Part shown: piece after piece, positions 27,743-36,324 of the stretch | Layout of the letters: the number at the start of each line of letters is the position of its first letter | Position numbering within the stretch: the stretch's first letter is position 1 | NCBI RefSeq assembly: GCF_902497785.1 | Contig: NZ_CABVHK010000010.1 | Span: forward strand, 62,001 to 126,000 | Source of the DNA: Pseudomonas fluorescens | Lineage (GTDB): Bacteria; Pseudomonadota; Gammaproteobacteria; Pseudomonadales; Pseudomonadaceae | Direction of reading: 5' to 3' | DNA length: 64,000 nt | Program-made: the position numbers and the translations under genes | Notes under the pieces: generated by a model | Told to the model about the DNA's origin: nothing | Databases searched by the model: none | What the model saw: only the letters and a program-made list of their open reading frames with translations

Positions 27743-28692
27743 CCACCTTCTGGAGTACGTGGATCTGCGTACTGACCATCGGCAGCCTGATCGGCCTGAC
27801 CTGGCTGCTGATCGGCACCCGCAAGGGCGAAACCAAGGGCAGCGTCGACCAGACCATGGGCCACAGCTTCGACGGCATCGAGGAGTACGACAACCCGTTG
27901 CCGCAGTGGTGGTTCATGCTGTTCGCCGGCACGCTGGTGTTTTCCGTGGGGTATCTGGTGCTTTATCCGGGCCTTGGCAACTGGAAAGGCATCCTGCCGG
28001 GCTACGAGGACGGCTGGACCGGCGTGCACGAATGGGAGAAGGAGATGAGCAAGGCCGATGCGAAGTTCGGTCCGATCTTCGCCAAATTCGCCGCCATGCC
28101 CCTGGAAGAAGTGGCGAAAGACCCGCAAGCGCTGAAAATGGGCGGTCGCCTGTTTGCGTCGAACTGCTCGGTGTGCCACGGCTCGGATGCCAAGGGCGCT
28201 TTCGGTTTCCCGAACCTGGCCGACAGCAACTGGCGCTGGGGCGGTGACGCCGAAATGATCAAGACCACGATCATGGGCGGTCGCATGGCGGCGATGCCGG
28301 CCTGGGGTGAAATCCTCGGAGAAGCCGGCGTGAAGAACGTTGCCGCATATGTGCGCCATGAACTGGCCGGCCTGCCACTACCGGCCGACAGTACCGCCGA
28401 TCTGCAAGCCGGACAGCAAGCGTACAGCACCACCTGCGTCGCCTGTCACGGGGCCAATGGTCAAGGCACTGAAGCCATGGGCGCGCCGAACCTGACGCAA
28501 CCGGCCGGTTTCATCTACGGAACGAGCCTGGCGCAACTGCAACAAACCATCCGCCATGGTCGCCAGGGCCACATGCCGGCGCAGAACGAGTTGCTCGGCA
28601 ACGACAAAGTGCAATTGCTGGCCGCTTATGTGTACAGCCTGTCCCACGGCCTGAATACAGAGCGTTTGCAGGCTGAAGGCAAAAGCGAATAA
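27739..28692 (+). CDS. ccoP2: cbb3 oxidase subunit III, di-haem cytochrome c, isoform 2
   Basis: 317-aa protein with two N-terminal helices (about 7-25 and 57-77) and two periplasmic cytochrome c domains: CSVCH (C143-H147) and CVACH (C233-H237). It receives electrons from soluble or membrane cytochromes. It differs from CcoP1 by lacking a 14-residue insert after the second helix (LPGYEDGWTG). A 9-bp hairpin at 28708-28734 lies downstream. Confidence 0.95.
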   Translation: MTTFWSTWICVLTIGSLIGLTWLLIGTRKGETKGSVDQTMGHSFDGIEEYDNPLPQWWFMLFAGTLVFSVGYLVLYPGLGNWKGILPGYEDGWTGVHEWEKEMSKADAKFGPIFAKFAAMPLEEVAKDPQALKMGGRLFASNCSVCHGSDAKGAFGFPNLADSNWRWGGDAEMIKTTIMGGRMAAMPAWGEILGEAGVKNVAAYVRHELAGLPLPADSTADLQAGQQAYSTTCVACHGANGQGTEAMGAPNLTQPAGFIYGTSLAQLQQTIRHGRQGHMPAQNELLGNDKVQLLAAYVYSLSHGLNTERLQAEGKSE

Positions 28693-28707
28693 TTCTTGAC
28701 CGCTCTG

Positions 28708-28734
28708 CTGCCGCATTCTTCCCGGATGCGGCAG
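28708..28734 (+). terminator. Weak terminator-like hairpin after ccoP2
   Basis: CTGCCGCAT and ATGCGGCAG form a nine-base-pair stem with a 9-nt loop 15 nt after the ccoP2 stop, but only TTCCC follows rather than a T run. It could be a weak terminator or a 3'-end stabiliser. Confidence 0.4.
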
Positions 28735-29174
28735 TTCCCTGCTCCTTTGCGACCCATTGTCGCACCCTCCGATAGTCCTCCTTTCAGTTCCCCGGTTTCG
28801 GGTCTAAGCTTTCTCCGATGCGAACTGGCATGAGCTGGTTCCAGGTCGACCCAACCCGATGTGTTCGACGAATCTGCCCGATGACAGGCCGCAAAGGCTG
28901 GTAGATACCGGCTGTCGTGCCAATTGCTATCGGTCACCCGGTCGCTGCGTTTGAACACACCGCGTTACATCTGACCTGACCCCCTCACCTCATTCGTTCG
29001 CCGGGATTTTTCCCCGAGGGCAATTTTGTCCTTACGCGGCGCATGGAAAGGCCGCAGAATCAGCATTTGAAAGCATTGACCCAGGTCATGGCGCGTTGCA
29101 ATGACCCCCTGCTTTCTCCATACTTGCGGCCGATTTTTACTCCTAATAAAACACCCAAACCGTGGAACCTTAGA
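28735..29174. other. Long intergenic leader before ccoN1
   Basis: This stretch of 440 bp between the two oxidase operons has no supported gene. Its only clear signal is the Anr-like site at 29076-29089. An open frame continues upstream of the ccoN1 ATG but lacks ribosome-site support. Confidence 0.6.
29076..29089. promoter_or_regulatory. Weak Anr-like box before ccoN1
   Basis: TTGAC-CCAG-GTCAT, with both half sites off consensus (TTGAT-N4-ATCAA), centred about 92 bp upstream of the ccoN1 start. It is weaker than the box of the ccoN2 operon. Confidence 0.4.
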
Positions 29175-30617
29175 ATGAGCACAGCAATCAGTCCGACTGC
29201 TTATAACTATAAGGTAGTCCGCCAGTTCGCCATCATGACGGTGGTCTGGGGGATCCTTGGCATGGGGCTCGGTGTCTTCATCGCCTCGCAACTGGTCTGG
29301 CCGGAGTTGAACTTCGGTCTGCCGTGGACGAGCTTTGGACGCCTGCGCCCGTTGCACACCAACCTGGTGATTTTCGCCTTCGGTGGTTGTGCACTGTTTG
29401 CCACTTCTTATTACGTCGTGCAGCGAACCTGCCAAACGCGACTGATTTCCGACAGCCTCGCCGCCTTCACCTTCTGGGGTTGGCAAGCGGTGATCGTCGG
29501 GGCCATCGTTACCTTGCCGCTGGGTTACACCACCACCAAGGAATACGCTGAGCTGGAATGGCCGCTGGCTATTCTGCTGGCCATCGTCTGGGTCACCTAC
29601 GGTCTGGTGTTCTTCGGCACCATTACCAAGCGCAAGACCAAGCACATCTATGTCGGCAACTGGTTCTACGGTGCCTTCATCGTCGTGACGGCGATGTTGC
29701 ACATCGTCAACCACGCCTCCCTGCCGGTCAGTTTCTTCAAGTCCTACTCGGCCTACGCCGGTGCGACTGACGCGATGATCCAGTGGTGGTACGGGCACAA
29801 CGCGGTGGGTTTCTTCCTGACTACCGGCTTCCTCGGGATGATGTATTACTTCGTACCGAAGCAGGCCGAGCGTCCGATCTACTCCTATCGCCTGTCGATC
29901 GTGCACTTCTGGGCGCTGATCACCCTGTACATCTGGGCCGGTCCGCACCACCTGCACTACACCGCACTGCCGGACTGGGCTCAGTCGCTGGGCATGGCAA
30001 TGTCGATCATCCTGCTGGCTCCGAGCTGGGGCGGCATGATCAACGGCATGATGACCCTGTCGGGCGCCTGGCATAAGCTGCGCACCGACCCGATCCTGCG
30101 CTTCCTCGTGGTCTCGCTGGCGTTCTACGGCATGTCGACCTTCGAAGGCCCGATGATGGCCATCAAGACCGTGAACTCGCTGTCGCACTACACCGACTGG
30201 ACCATCGGCCACGTACACGCCGGGGCCTTGGGCTGGGTAGCGATGATCTCGATCGGCGCCATCTACCACATGATCCCGAAACTGTTCGGTCGCGCGCAGA
30301 TGCACAGCATCGCCCTGATCAACGCGCACTTCTGGCTCGCGACCATCGGCACCGTGCTCTACATCGCGTCGATGTGGGTCAACGGCATTACCCAGGGTCT
30401 GATGTGGCGTGCAATCAACGATGACGGCACGCTCACCTATTCGTTTGTCGAAGCGCTGCAAGCAAGCCACCCTGGTTTCATCGTTCGTGCCCTGGGCGGT
30501 GCGTTCTTTGCCAGCGGCATGCTGTTCATGGCCTACAACGTATGGCGCACCGTACGTGCCTCGAACCCGGCCGAAGCTGAAGCGGCCGAACAGATTGCTG
30601 TAGTTGGAGCTCACTGA
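29175..30617 (+). CDS. ccoN1: cbb3-type cytochrome c oxidase subunit I, isoform 1
   Basis: 480-aa catalytic subunit, very close to CcoN2 throughout (same RPLHTN, WWYGHNAVGFF, YIWAGPHHLHY and IGHVHAGALGW ligand motifs). Differences are concentrated in the first 20 residues, in loops around residue 90, and in a longer C-terminus (AEAEAAEQIAVVGAH). The ATG at 29175 gives MSTAISPTAYNYK, matching the ccoN2 start. The stop codon shares one base with the ccoO1 start. Isoform number by position; in P. aeruginosa cbb3-1 is the more constitutive enzyme. Confidence 0.94.
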   Translation: MSTAISPTAYNYKVVRQFAIMTVVWGILGMGLGVFIASQLVWPELNFGLPWTSFGRLRPLHTNLVIFAFGGCALFATSYYVVQRTCQTRLISDSLAAFTFWGWQAVIVGAIVTLPLGYTTTKEYAELEWPLAILLAIVWVTYGLVFFGTITKRKTKHIYVGNWFYGAFIVVTAMLHIVNHASLPVSFFKSYSAYAGATDAMIQWWYGHNAVGFFLTTGFLGMMYYFVPKQAERPIYSYRLSIVHFWALITLYIWAGPHHLHYTALPDWAQSLGMAMSIILLAPSWGGMINGMMTLSGAWHKLRTDPILRFLVVSLAFYGMSTFEGPMMAIKTVNSLSHYTDWTIGHVHAGALGWVAMISIGAIYHMIPKLFGRAQMHSIALINAHFWLATIGTVLYIASMWVNGITQGLMWRAINDDGTLTYSFVEALQASHPGFIVRALGGAFFASGMLFMAYNVWRTVRASNPAEAEAAEQIAVVGAH

Positions 30618-31225
30618 TGAAGCATGAAGCAGTCGAGAAGAACATTGGCCTGCTGGCCTTCTTCATGGTTATCGCCGTCAGCATCGGCGGCCTGACCCAG
30701 ATCGTTCCGCTGTTTTTCCAGGACGTGACCAACAAGCCGGTCGAAGGCATGAAGCCTCGCACCGCCCTTGAGCTGGAAGGTCGCGACGTGTACATCGCCA
30801 ACGGTTGCGTACAGTGCCACTCGCAGATGATCCGCCCGTTCCGTGCTGAAACCGAACGTTATGGCCACTACTCGGTGGCCGGTGAAAGCGTCTGGGACCA
30901 CCCGTTCCTGTGGGGTTCCAAACGTACCGGTCCGGACCTGGCCCGGGTCGGCGGTCGTTACTCCGATGACTGGCAGCGTGCGCACTTGTACAACCCGCGC
31001 AACGTAGTGCCCGAGTCGAAAATGCCGGCCTACCCGTTCCTCGTGGAAAACAAGCTCGACGGCAAAGACACCGCCAAGAAAATGGAAGTCTTGCGCACGC
31101 TCGGCGTCCCTTACACCGACGAAGACATCGCCGGCGCCAAGGATGCTGTGAAGGGCAAAACCGAAATGGACGCGCTGGTGGCCTATTTGCAAGGCCTGGG
31201 CACCATCATCAAAAGCAAACGGTGA
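30617..31225 (+). CDS. ccoO1: cbb3 oxidase subunit II, isoform 1
   Basis: 202-aa mono-haem cytochrome c, same length as CcoO2. It has an N-terminal membrane helix and haem motif CVQCH at residues 64-68. It starts within the stop codon of ccoN1 (TGATG), so the two are translationally coupled. Sequence divergence from CcoO2 is mainly in the region after PAYP (FLVENKLDGKDT against WLVTQAVDSSST). Confidence 0.95.
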   Translation: MKHEAVEKNIGLLAFFMVIAVSIGGLTQIVPLFFQDVTNKPVEGMKPRTALELEGRDVYIANGCVQCHSQMIRPFRAETERYGHYSVAGESVWDHPFLWGSKRTGPDLARVGGRYSDDWQRAHLYNPRNVVPESKMPAYPFLVENKLDGKDTAKKMEVLRTLGVPYTDEDIAGAKDAVKGKTEMDALVAYLQGLGTIIKSKR

Positions 31226-31230
31226 TTTAG

Positions 31231-31416
31231 ATGGATATCGGGATGATTCGTGGCCTGGGCACCGTCGTTGTGATGGTGGCCTTCATCGGTCTGGCGTTGT
31301 GGGTATTCAGCCCCAAGCGCAAGTCGGAGTTTGAAGACGCGACCTTGCTGCCTTTCGCGGATGATCCCGAAGCCATCAAGCACGTCGAGCAAGCTTCTAG
31401 GAGTAACAAAGAATGA
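31231..31416 (+). CDS. ccoQ1: cbb3 oxidase small subunit CcoQ, isoform 1
   Basis: 61-aa single-helix protein (MDIGMIRGLGTVVVMVAFIG) with an acidic tail. It starts 5 bp after the ccoO1 stop; the ribosome site is poor, so coupling to ccoO1 is likely. It overlaps ccoP1 by four bases. Confidence 0.88.
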   Translation: MDIGMIRGLGTVVVMVAFIGLALWVFSPKRKSEFEDATLLPFADDPEAIKHVEQASRSNKE

Positions 31417-32396
31417 CTACGTTCTGGAGTCTGTACGTCACAGTCCTCAGTCTCGGCACCATCTTCGCCCTGACCTGGCTGCTGCTGTCGACCCGCAAGG
31501 GCCAGCGCAGCGAAGCCACTGAAGAGACGGTTGGCCACTCCTTCGACGGGATCGAGGAGTACGACAACCCACTGCCGAAATGGTGGTTCATGCTGTTCGT
31601 GGGCACCATCATCTTCGCCCTCGGCTACCTGGTGCTGTACCCGGGCCTGGGCAACTGGAAAGGCCTGCTGCCGGGTTACAACTACCTCGATAACGAGAAG
31701 CAGACCGCGTTCGCCAACGGCCAGAGCGGCTGGACCGGCGTTCACGAGTGGGAAAAGGAAATGGCCAGGTCGGACGCCCGTTTTGGCCCGATCTTCGCCA
31801 AGTTCGCTTCCATGCCGATCGAAGAAGTCGCCAAAGACCCGCAAGCCTTGAAGATGGGTGGCCGCCTGTTCGCCTCCAACTGCTCGGTTTGCCACGGTTC
31901 CGACGCCAAGGGCGCTTATGGCTTCCCTAACCTGACCGACGCCGACTGGCGCTGGGGCGGTGAAGCGGAAACCATCAAGACCACCATCATGGGCGGTCGT
32001 CACGCCGTGATGCCGGCCTGGGCTGAAGTGATCGGTGAGCAAGGCGTTGCGGACGTTGCGGCGTTTGTACTGACCAACCTTGATGGCCGCAAGCTGCCGG
32101 AAGGCACCAAGGCTGACCCGGTTGCCGGGCAGAAACTGTTCGCCGGCAACTGCGTCGCCTGCCACGGTCCGGCCGGCAAAGGTACGCCAGCAATGGGCGC
32201 GCCCGACCTGACTCACCCGGGCGCGTTCATCTACGGTTCGAGCTTCGCGCAACTGCAGCAGACCATCCGTTACGGCCGTCAGGGCCAGATGCCTGCGCAA
32301 GAGCAGCTGCAAGGCAACGACAAGGTCCACCTGCTGGCCGCTTACGTCTACAGCCTTTCGCACGGCGAAAAGGCTCCGGCGGAAGATGCCCAGTAA
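31413..32396 (+). CDS. ccoP1: cbb3 oxidase subunit III, isoform 1
   Basis: 327-aa di-haem cytochrome c with two N-terminal helices and haem motifs CSVCH (C157-H161) and CVACH (C247-H251). A 16-residue loop (NYLDNEKQTAFANGQS) after PGY replaces the two residues found in CcoP2; as it is on the periplasmic side it may affect electron-donor docking. It is the last gene of the operon and is followed by a perfect terminator. Confidence 0.95.
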   Translation: MTTFWSLYVTVLSLGTIFALTWLLLSTRKGQRSEATEETVGHSFDGIEEYDNPLPKWWFMLFVGTIIFALGYLVLYPGLGNWKGLLPGYNYLDNEKQTAFANGQSGWTGVHEWEKEMARSDARFGPIFAKFASMPIEEVAKDPQALKMGGRLFASNCSVCHGSDAKGAYGFPNLTDADWRWGGEAETIKTTIMGGRHAVMPAWAEVIGEQGVADVAAFVLTNLDGRKLPEGTKADPVAGQKLFAGNCVACHGPAGKGTPAMGAPDLTHPGAFIYGSSFAQLQQTIRYGRQGQMPAQEQLQGNDKVHLLAAYVYSLSHGEKAPAEDAQ

Positions 32397-32413
32397 GGCA
32401 AACGCCTGATGCA

Positions 32414-32451
32414 AAAACGGCCCCGCCAATGAGAATTGGCGGGGCCGTTTT
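32414..32451 (+). terminator. Strong terminator of the ccoN1 operon
   Basis: A 17-base-pair perfect stem (AAAACGGCCCCGCCAAT with its complement, 32414-32430 and 32435-32451) with a four-base loop. The A and T ends make it bidirectional. Confidence 0.93.
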
Positions 32452-32596
32452 CATTTAAAGATAAATCAAATCCCGATCCGCTCGAAACATGCCCAATCAA
32501 TCCGGCCACGGCAACTGTTTGAATAGTCGTGAGCCTTGGCATACCTTCGAAAACGCAAACTTACACCTCAACTTAAACCTGGAAATGGAATTCCAA

Positions 32597-33598
32597 ATGA
32601 ACTTGTCAAACTGCATTAAAAGACTGAGCCTGCTGATAGTTGCCTGTAGCGTAACTATCATGCCGGTGATCGCGTCCGAACTTAATCCACACTCTATCGT
32701 GCTGGCTTCCAGCCCAAAATTCCCCTCCAGTGAAAAGTCGGAAAACGGCGACGTTGAATCCGCCTCGGACAAACAGGCACGTTCAAGGTGGCTGATCGAT
32801 GCGCAGTATTCCAGCATCGCCGACTTCCGGGCGCAATCCGGTGGAACTGCCGCCGTTCCCGTGATGATCAATGGCAATCTCACCGCTACCGGAGAGGACA
32901 GCGAACGCTCATACATCCGTTCGGTGTTGCAAAACAAACTTAACAACGTCTATGACTACGGCCTCGGCAATTTTGACTACGACAACAACGTCGCAGGCCG
33001 CCCGGAGTGGGCGGCCGGAAGTGTCAATGAACTGAAAGATCGGTACTGGGGGAAAGTTAGCAACTTCGACCTCGCTGCGCGAGCGTCCGGCATGACGAAA
33101 ACATGGTATGGAAGCCTGGCTTACTCCAGGGACTTTGGCGATGTTCATCTGGTTCAACTGAATAACGAACCCACCTACTCAGTCCGTTTTTCCACCCGTG
33201 CGTTATTCAATACCACCGCTTATGAAATCACGCCTGCCCTCGACTGGCTGGAACGCGATCTGCGGCAAGCGCGCGCGCAAGGGAAAATCATCCTGCTCAA
33301 CCTCAGTCAACCGTTCCACTGGCCCGTGAAGGAAGCCGAGATTTCGCGATTCACCAAGATGATCGAGGACTACGGTGTGACCGCCGTGTTTTCCGCGAAT
33401 GCGCACAAGCGCAGCGGGAAATATGAGTCGAGCAACTACATTTACGGCGACATTCCCTTGTTCATGAGTGGCTCGGCGGTTCAGCAGAGCTGGTTGTTTG
33501 CCGCTCTTTCAACCGATAGAACGCAACTGACGGTGAAGGTCGTTGCCGGTAACGACTGGCGTAACCCCGTTGCGACTCACACTGTCCCGGTCAGGTAG
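32597..33598 (+). CDS. Secreted calcineurin-like phosphoesterase homologue with decayed active site
   Basis: 333-aa protein with a signal peptide (about residues 1-27, RLSLLIVACSVTIMPVIAS). The core resembles bacterial secreted metallophosphoesterases: DAQYSSI (68-74), MINGNLTATG (90-99), YGLGNFDYDNN (121-131), LNNEPTYSVRFS and VFSANAHKRSG (264-274). In the active family, as I remember it, these read GDxT, GNHDY, N-x-H-K-P and AGHLHK. Here D is N94, H is F126, H is S237, and GH is A267-N268, so metal binding and catalysis look lost. It is likely a periplasmic or secreted binding protein, or a decaying gene. It interrupts the usual ccoP1-ccoG order and its leader is AT-richer than its neighbours. 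Confidence 0.6.
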   Translation: MNLSNCIKRLSLLIVACSVTIMPVIASELNPHSIVLASSPKFPSSEKSENGDVESASDKQARSRWLIDAQYSSIADFRAQSGGTAAVPVMINGNLTATGEDSERSYIRSVLQNKLNNVYDYGLGNFDYDNNVAGRPEWAAGSVNELKDRYWGKVSNFDLAARASGMTKTWYGSLAYSRDFGDVHLVQLNNEPTYSVRFSTRALFNTTAYEITPALDWLERDLRQARAQGKIILLNLSQPFHWPVKEAEISRFTKMIEDYGVTAVFSANAHKRSGKYESSNYIYGDIPLFMSGSAVQQSWLFAALSTDRTQLTVKVVAGNDWRNPVATHTVPVR

Positions 33599-33607
33599 CC
33601 GTCTGGC

Positions 33608-33992
33608 GCCAACACTACGCAAACCCCGGGCAGACGCCAACGTCGTCGCCTGGGCCAAAAGTGTCATCGCCCCACGGATGTTTATTTCGGCCATCACCCT
33701 GAAGGAACTGGAGACCGGGGTTCTGCGAATGGAACGTCGTGACCCGGCGCAGGGGAAGGTATTGCGCACTTGGCTGAAGCGTCATGTCATGCCCGCCTTT
33801 GATGCCAGGATCTTGCAGGTCGACGCCGCCGTGGCGCTGCGTTGTGCCGGCCTGCACGTTCCAGACAGCACCAATGAAAGCGATGCCCTGATTGCAGCGA
33901 CTGCCTTGGTTCATGGCCTGACGGTGGTCACTCGCAATATCAGCGACTTTCAGTCCAGCGGCGTTGCCCTGCTCAATCCATGGGCCGATTGA
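33608..33992 (+). pseudogene. 5'-truncated vapC-like PIN-domain toxin
   Basis: From about 33615 the frame reads LRKPRADANVVAWAKSV, continuing FISAITLKELETGVLRMERRD, AFDARILQVD and DSTNESDALIAATALVHGL through TVVTRNISDF, which is the VapC/FitB-type PIN domain. The usual start with the first catalytic Asp (MYLLDTNVISE in intact proteins) is missing, and the homology begins 17 bp after the preceding gene's stop. No antitoxin gene is adjacent. Later acidic residues (E in LKELE, D in ESDALIA) remain. The open frame from 33543 continues it through the upstream gene in another phase, which is not a natural start. This is a remnant, probably inactive. Confidence 0.75.
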
Positions 33993-34033
33993 ACGCCGAC
34001 ACTGGCAAAAACGGCCATAATTCCACCCGTCAA

Positions 34034-34072
34034 TTGATTCAAGTCATTACACCGCCAATTGATTTCCACCAA
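34034..34072. promoter_or_regulatory. Two Anr-like boxes before ccoG
   Basis: TTGAT-TCAA-GTCAT at 34034-34047 and TTGAT-TTCC-ACCAA at 34059-34072, spaced 25 bp centre to centre. Both have a perfect first half site; the second site has one mismatch in the other half. They end 127 bp before the ccoG start. Confidence 0.5.
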
Positions 34073-34199
34073 CGTGACCAAAGGTCGCACCCTTGAGCCA
34101 GACCTACAGGCGTATCATTGCGCCACTGCAGCACCTCTTTTTGACCGCGGTCGGCATGTACTGACCGAGGCATTTTTCCACTGCCGTGGGATGCATTCG

Positions 34200-35615
34200 A
34201 TGAGTAACCAGATTCCTGTACACGACGTTACGCCGCCTGCCAAAAACGCGAACAACAGCGTCGATCTCTACGCCTCACGAGAAAAGATCTACACCCGCGC
34301 CTTCACCGGCCTGTTCCGCAATCTGCGGATGGTGGGGGGTGCTTTGCTGTTTCTGTTGTATTTCGGCACGGTCTGGCTGAACTGGGGCGGTCATCAAGCC
34401 GTCTGGTGGAACCTGCCGGAGCGCAAATTCTTCATTTTCGGCGCCACCTTCTGGCCTCAGGATTTCATCCTGCTCTCGGGAATTTTGATCGTCAGCGCCT
34501 TCGGCCTGTTTTTCATAACCGTGTACGCTGGCCGCGTCTGGTGCGGTTATACCTGCCCGCAAAGCGTCTGGACCTGGATTTTCATGTGGTGTGAAAAGGT
34601 CACCGAAGGCGACCGCAACCAGCGCATCAAACTCGACAAGGCGCCGATGAGCGCCAACAAATTTCTGCGCAAACTCAGCAAGCACGCGATGTGGCTGATG
34701 ATCGGCTTTGTCACCGGCATGACCTTTGTCGGTTACTTCTCGCCGATCCGCGAACTGACCATCGCGTTCTTCACCGGCGAGGCAGATGGCTGGTCGTATT
34801 TCTGGGTCGGTTTCTTCACCCTCGCGACCTACGGCAATGCCGGCTGGCTGCGTGAGCAAGTGTGTATTTACATGTGCCCGTACGCGCGCTTCCAGAGCGT
34901 GATGTTCGACAAGGACACTTTGATCGTCTCCTACGACCCACGTCGCGGTGAAAGCCGCGGCCCGCGCAAGAAAGGTGTCGACTACAAGGCACAGGGCCTG
35001 GGCGACTGCATCGACTGCACCATGTGCGTGCAGGTCTGCCCGACCGGTATCGACATCCGCGACGGCCTGCAGGTCGAATGCATCGGTTGCGCCGCGTGCA
35101 TTGATGCCTGCGACAGCATCATGGACAAGATGGATTACCCGCGCGGCCTGATCAGCTACACCACCGAGCACAACCTGTCCGGGCAAAAAACCAATAAACT
35201 GCGGCCGCGCCTGATCGGCTACGCCACCGTATTGCTGGCCATGATCGGATTGCTGGCGGCGGCATTTTTCATGCGCTCGCTGGTGGGGTTCGATGTCAGC
35301 AAGGACCGCGTGCTGTATCGCGAGAACGCCGAAGGCCGGATCGAAAACGTCTACAGCCTGAAAATCATGAACAAGGATCAGCGCGACCACACGTACGTGC
35401 TCGAAGCCGCCGGCCTGCCGGACCTCAAGCTGCAAGGCAAGCGCGAGATCAAAGTCGCCGCGGGCGAGATTTTCAGCCAGCCGGTCGAACTGTCCATGGC
35501 CCCGGAAAAACTGCCATCGAGCACCAACGAGGTGAAATTCATCCTCAAGGATGCCGATGACGAAAGCATTCACGTTGAAGCCAAGAGCCGATTCATCGGC
35601 CCACAAATTCGTTGA
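34200..35615 (+). CDS. ccoG: cbb3 oxidase assembly iron-sulfur protein CcoG
   Basis: 471-aa inner-membrane protein (FixG/RdxA family) thought to reduce Cu(II) during cbb3 assembly. It has several helices (LLFLLYFGTVWL, DFILLSGILIVSAFGLFF and others). Cysteine motifs are GYTCPQSVW, YMCPYARFQ and two 4Fe-4S clusters (CIDCTMCVQVCP, CIGCAACIDACD). An immunoglobulin-like C-terminal domain follows the last helix. The ATG at 34200 starts MSNQIPVHD; the open frame upstream has no support. Confidence 0.94.
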   Translation: MSNQIPVHDVTPPAKNANNSVDLYASREKIYTRAFTGLFRNLRMVGGALLFLLYFGTVWLNWGGHQAVWWNLPERKFFIFGATFWPQDFILLSGILIVSAFGLFFITVYAGRVWCGYTCPQSVWTWIFMWCEKVTEGDRNQRIKLDKAPMSANKFLRKLSKHAMWLMIGFVTGMTFVGYFSPIRELTIAFFTGEADGWSYFWVGFFTLATYGNAGWLREQVCIYMCPYARFQSVMFDKDTLIVSYDPRRGESRGPRKKGVDYKAQGLGDCIDCTMCVQVCPTGIDIRDGLQVECIGCAACIDACDSIMDKMDYPRGLISYTTEHNLSGQKTNKLRPRLIGYATVLLAMIGLLAAAFFMRSLVGFDVSKDRVLYRENAEGRIENVYSLKIMNKDQRDHTYVLEAAGLPDLKLQGKREIKVAAGEIFSQPVELSMAPEKLPSSTNEVKFILKDADDESIHVEAKSRFIGPQIR

Positions 35616-35626
35616 GAGAAGTGATC

Positions 35627-36160
35627 ATGCCCGCAGCAAACGCCGCAAGTCCCTGGTACAAGCACCTTTGGCCATGGATCATCATTGCCATCCTCGCCTG
35701 TTCGGTGACCCTGACCTTGTCCATGGTGACCATCGCGGTGAACAACCCGGACAACCTGGTCAACGACAACTACTACGAGGCCGGCAAAGGCATCAACCGC
35801 TCTCTGGACCGTGAATTGCTGGCGCAGACGCTGCTGTTGCGCGCCAGCATTCATCTGGATGACGTGACGGGCGAAGTCGACCTGCGCCTGAGCGGCAACA
35901 GCCAACCGAAAACCCTGGAGCTGAACCTGATTTCGCCGACCCAGCCGGAGAAAGATCGCAAGATCACCCTCGCCCAAAGCACCACTGAACAAGGCCGCTA
36001 CATCGGCCAGTTGAGTGACAAGGTCGATGGCCGGCGTTTTGTCGAATTGCTGGGCACTCAGGACGACCACATCTGGCGCATGTTCGAAGAAGAACTGGTC
36101 AGCCATGACAAGGATCTGCTGCTGGGTGACGAACCGCTGCAAGGCGCCGAAGACTTGTAG
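35627..36160 (+). CDS. ccoH: cbb3 oxidase assembly protein CcoH (FixH)
   Basis: 177-aa protein with one N-terminal membrane helix (WPWIIIAILACSVTLTLSMV) and a periplasmic FixH domain including NDNYYEAGKGIN. It acts in the final assembly or stability of the cbb3 complex. The ATG at 35627 has GAGAGAAG just upstream. It follows ccoG by 11 bp in the same transcript. Confidence 0.9.
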   Translation: MPAANAASPWYKHLWPWIIIAILACSVTLTLSMVTIAVNNPDNLVNDNYYEAGKGINRSLDRELLAQTLLLRASIHLDDVTGEVDLRLSGNSQPKTLELNLISPTQPEKDRKITLAQSTTEQGRYIGQLSDKVDGRRFVELLGTQDDHIWRMFEEELVSHDKDLLLGDEPLQGAEDL

Positions 36161-36173
36161 GCGCCGTAGGACC

Positions 36174-36272
36174 CGTAGGAGCTGTCGAGTGAAACGAGGC
36201 TGCGATCTTTTGACTTTGATTTAAAAACAAGATCAAAAGATCGCAGCCTCGTTTCACTCGACAGCTCCTACG
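36174..36272. repeat. Inverted repeat (class 2, GTCGAGTGAAACGAG type)
   Basis: GTAGGAGCTGTCGAGTGAAA-CGAGGCTGCGATC and its complement around AAGATC-rich loop sequence, inserted between ccoH and ccoI. Confidence 0.85.
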
Positions 36273-36324
36273 GTTCCTACAAGCCACAAGTATGTGCCTC
36301 TCCCAGACAAAATAGACTCATCCC

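Noticed and set aside
33543..33607. Intact 149-aa PIN protein starting at 33543
   Set aside because: The first 20-odd codons are the phosphoesterase-like gene in another frame and lack the DTN motif that begins real PIN toxins.
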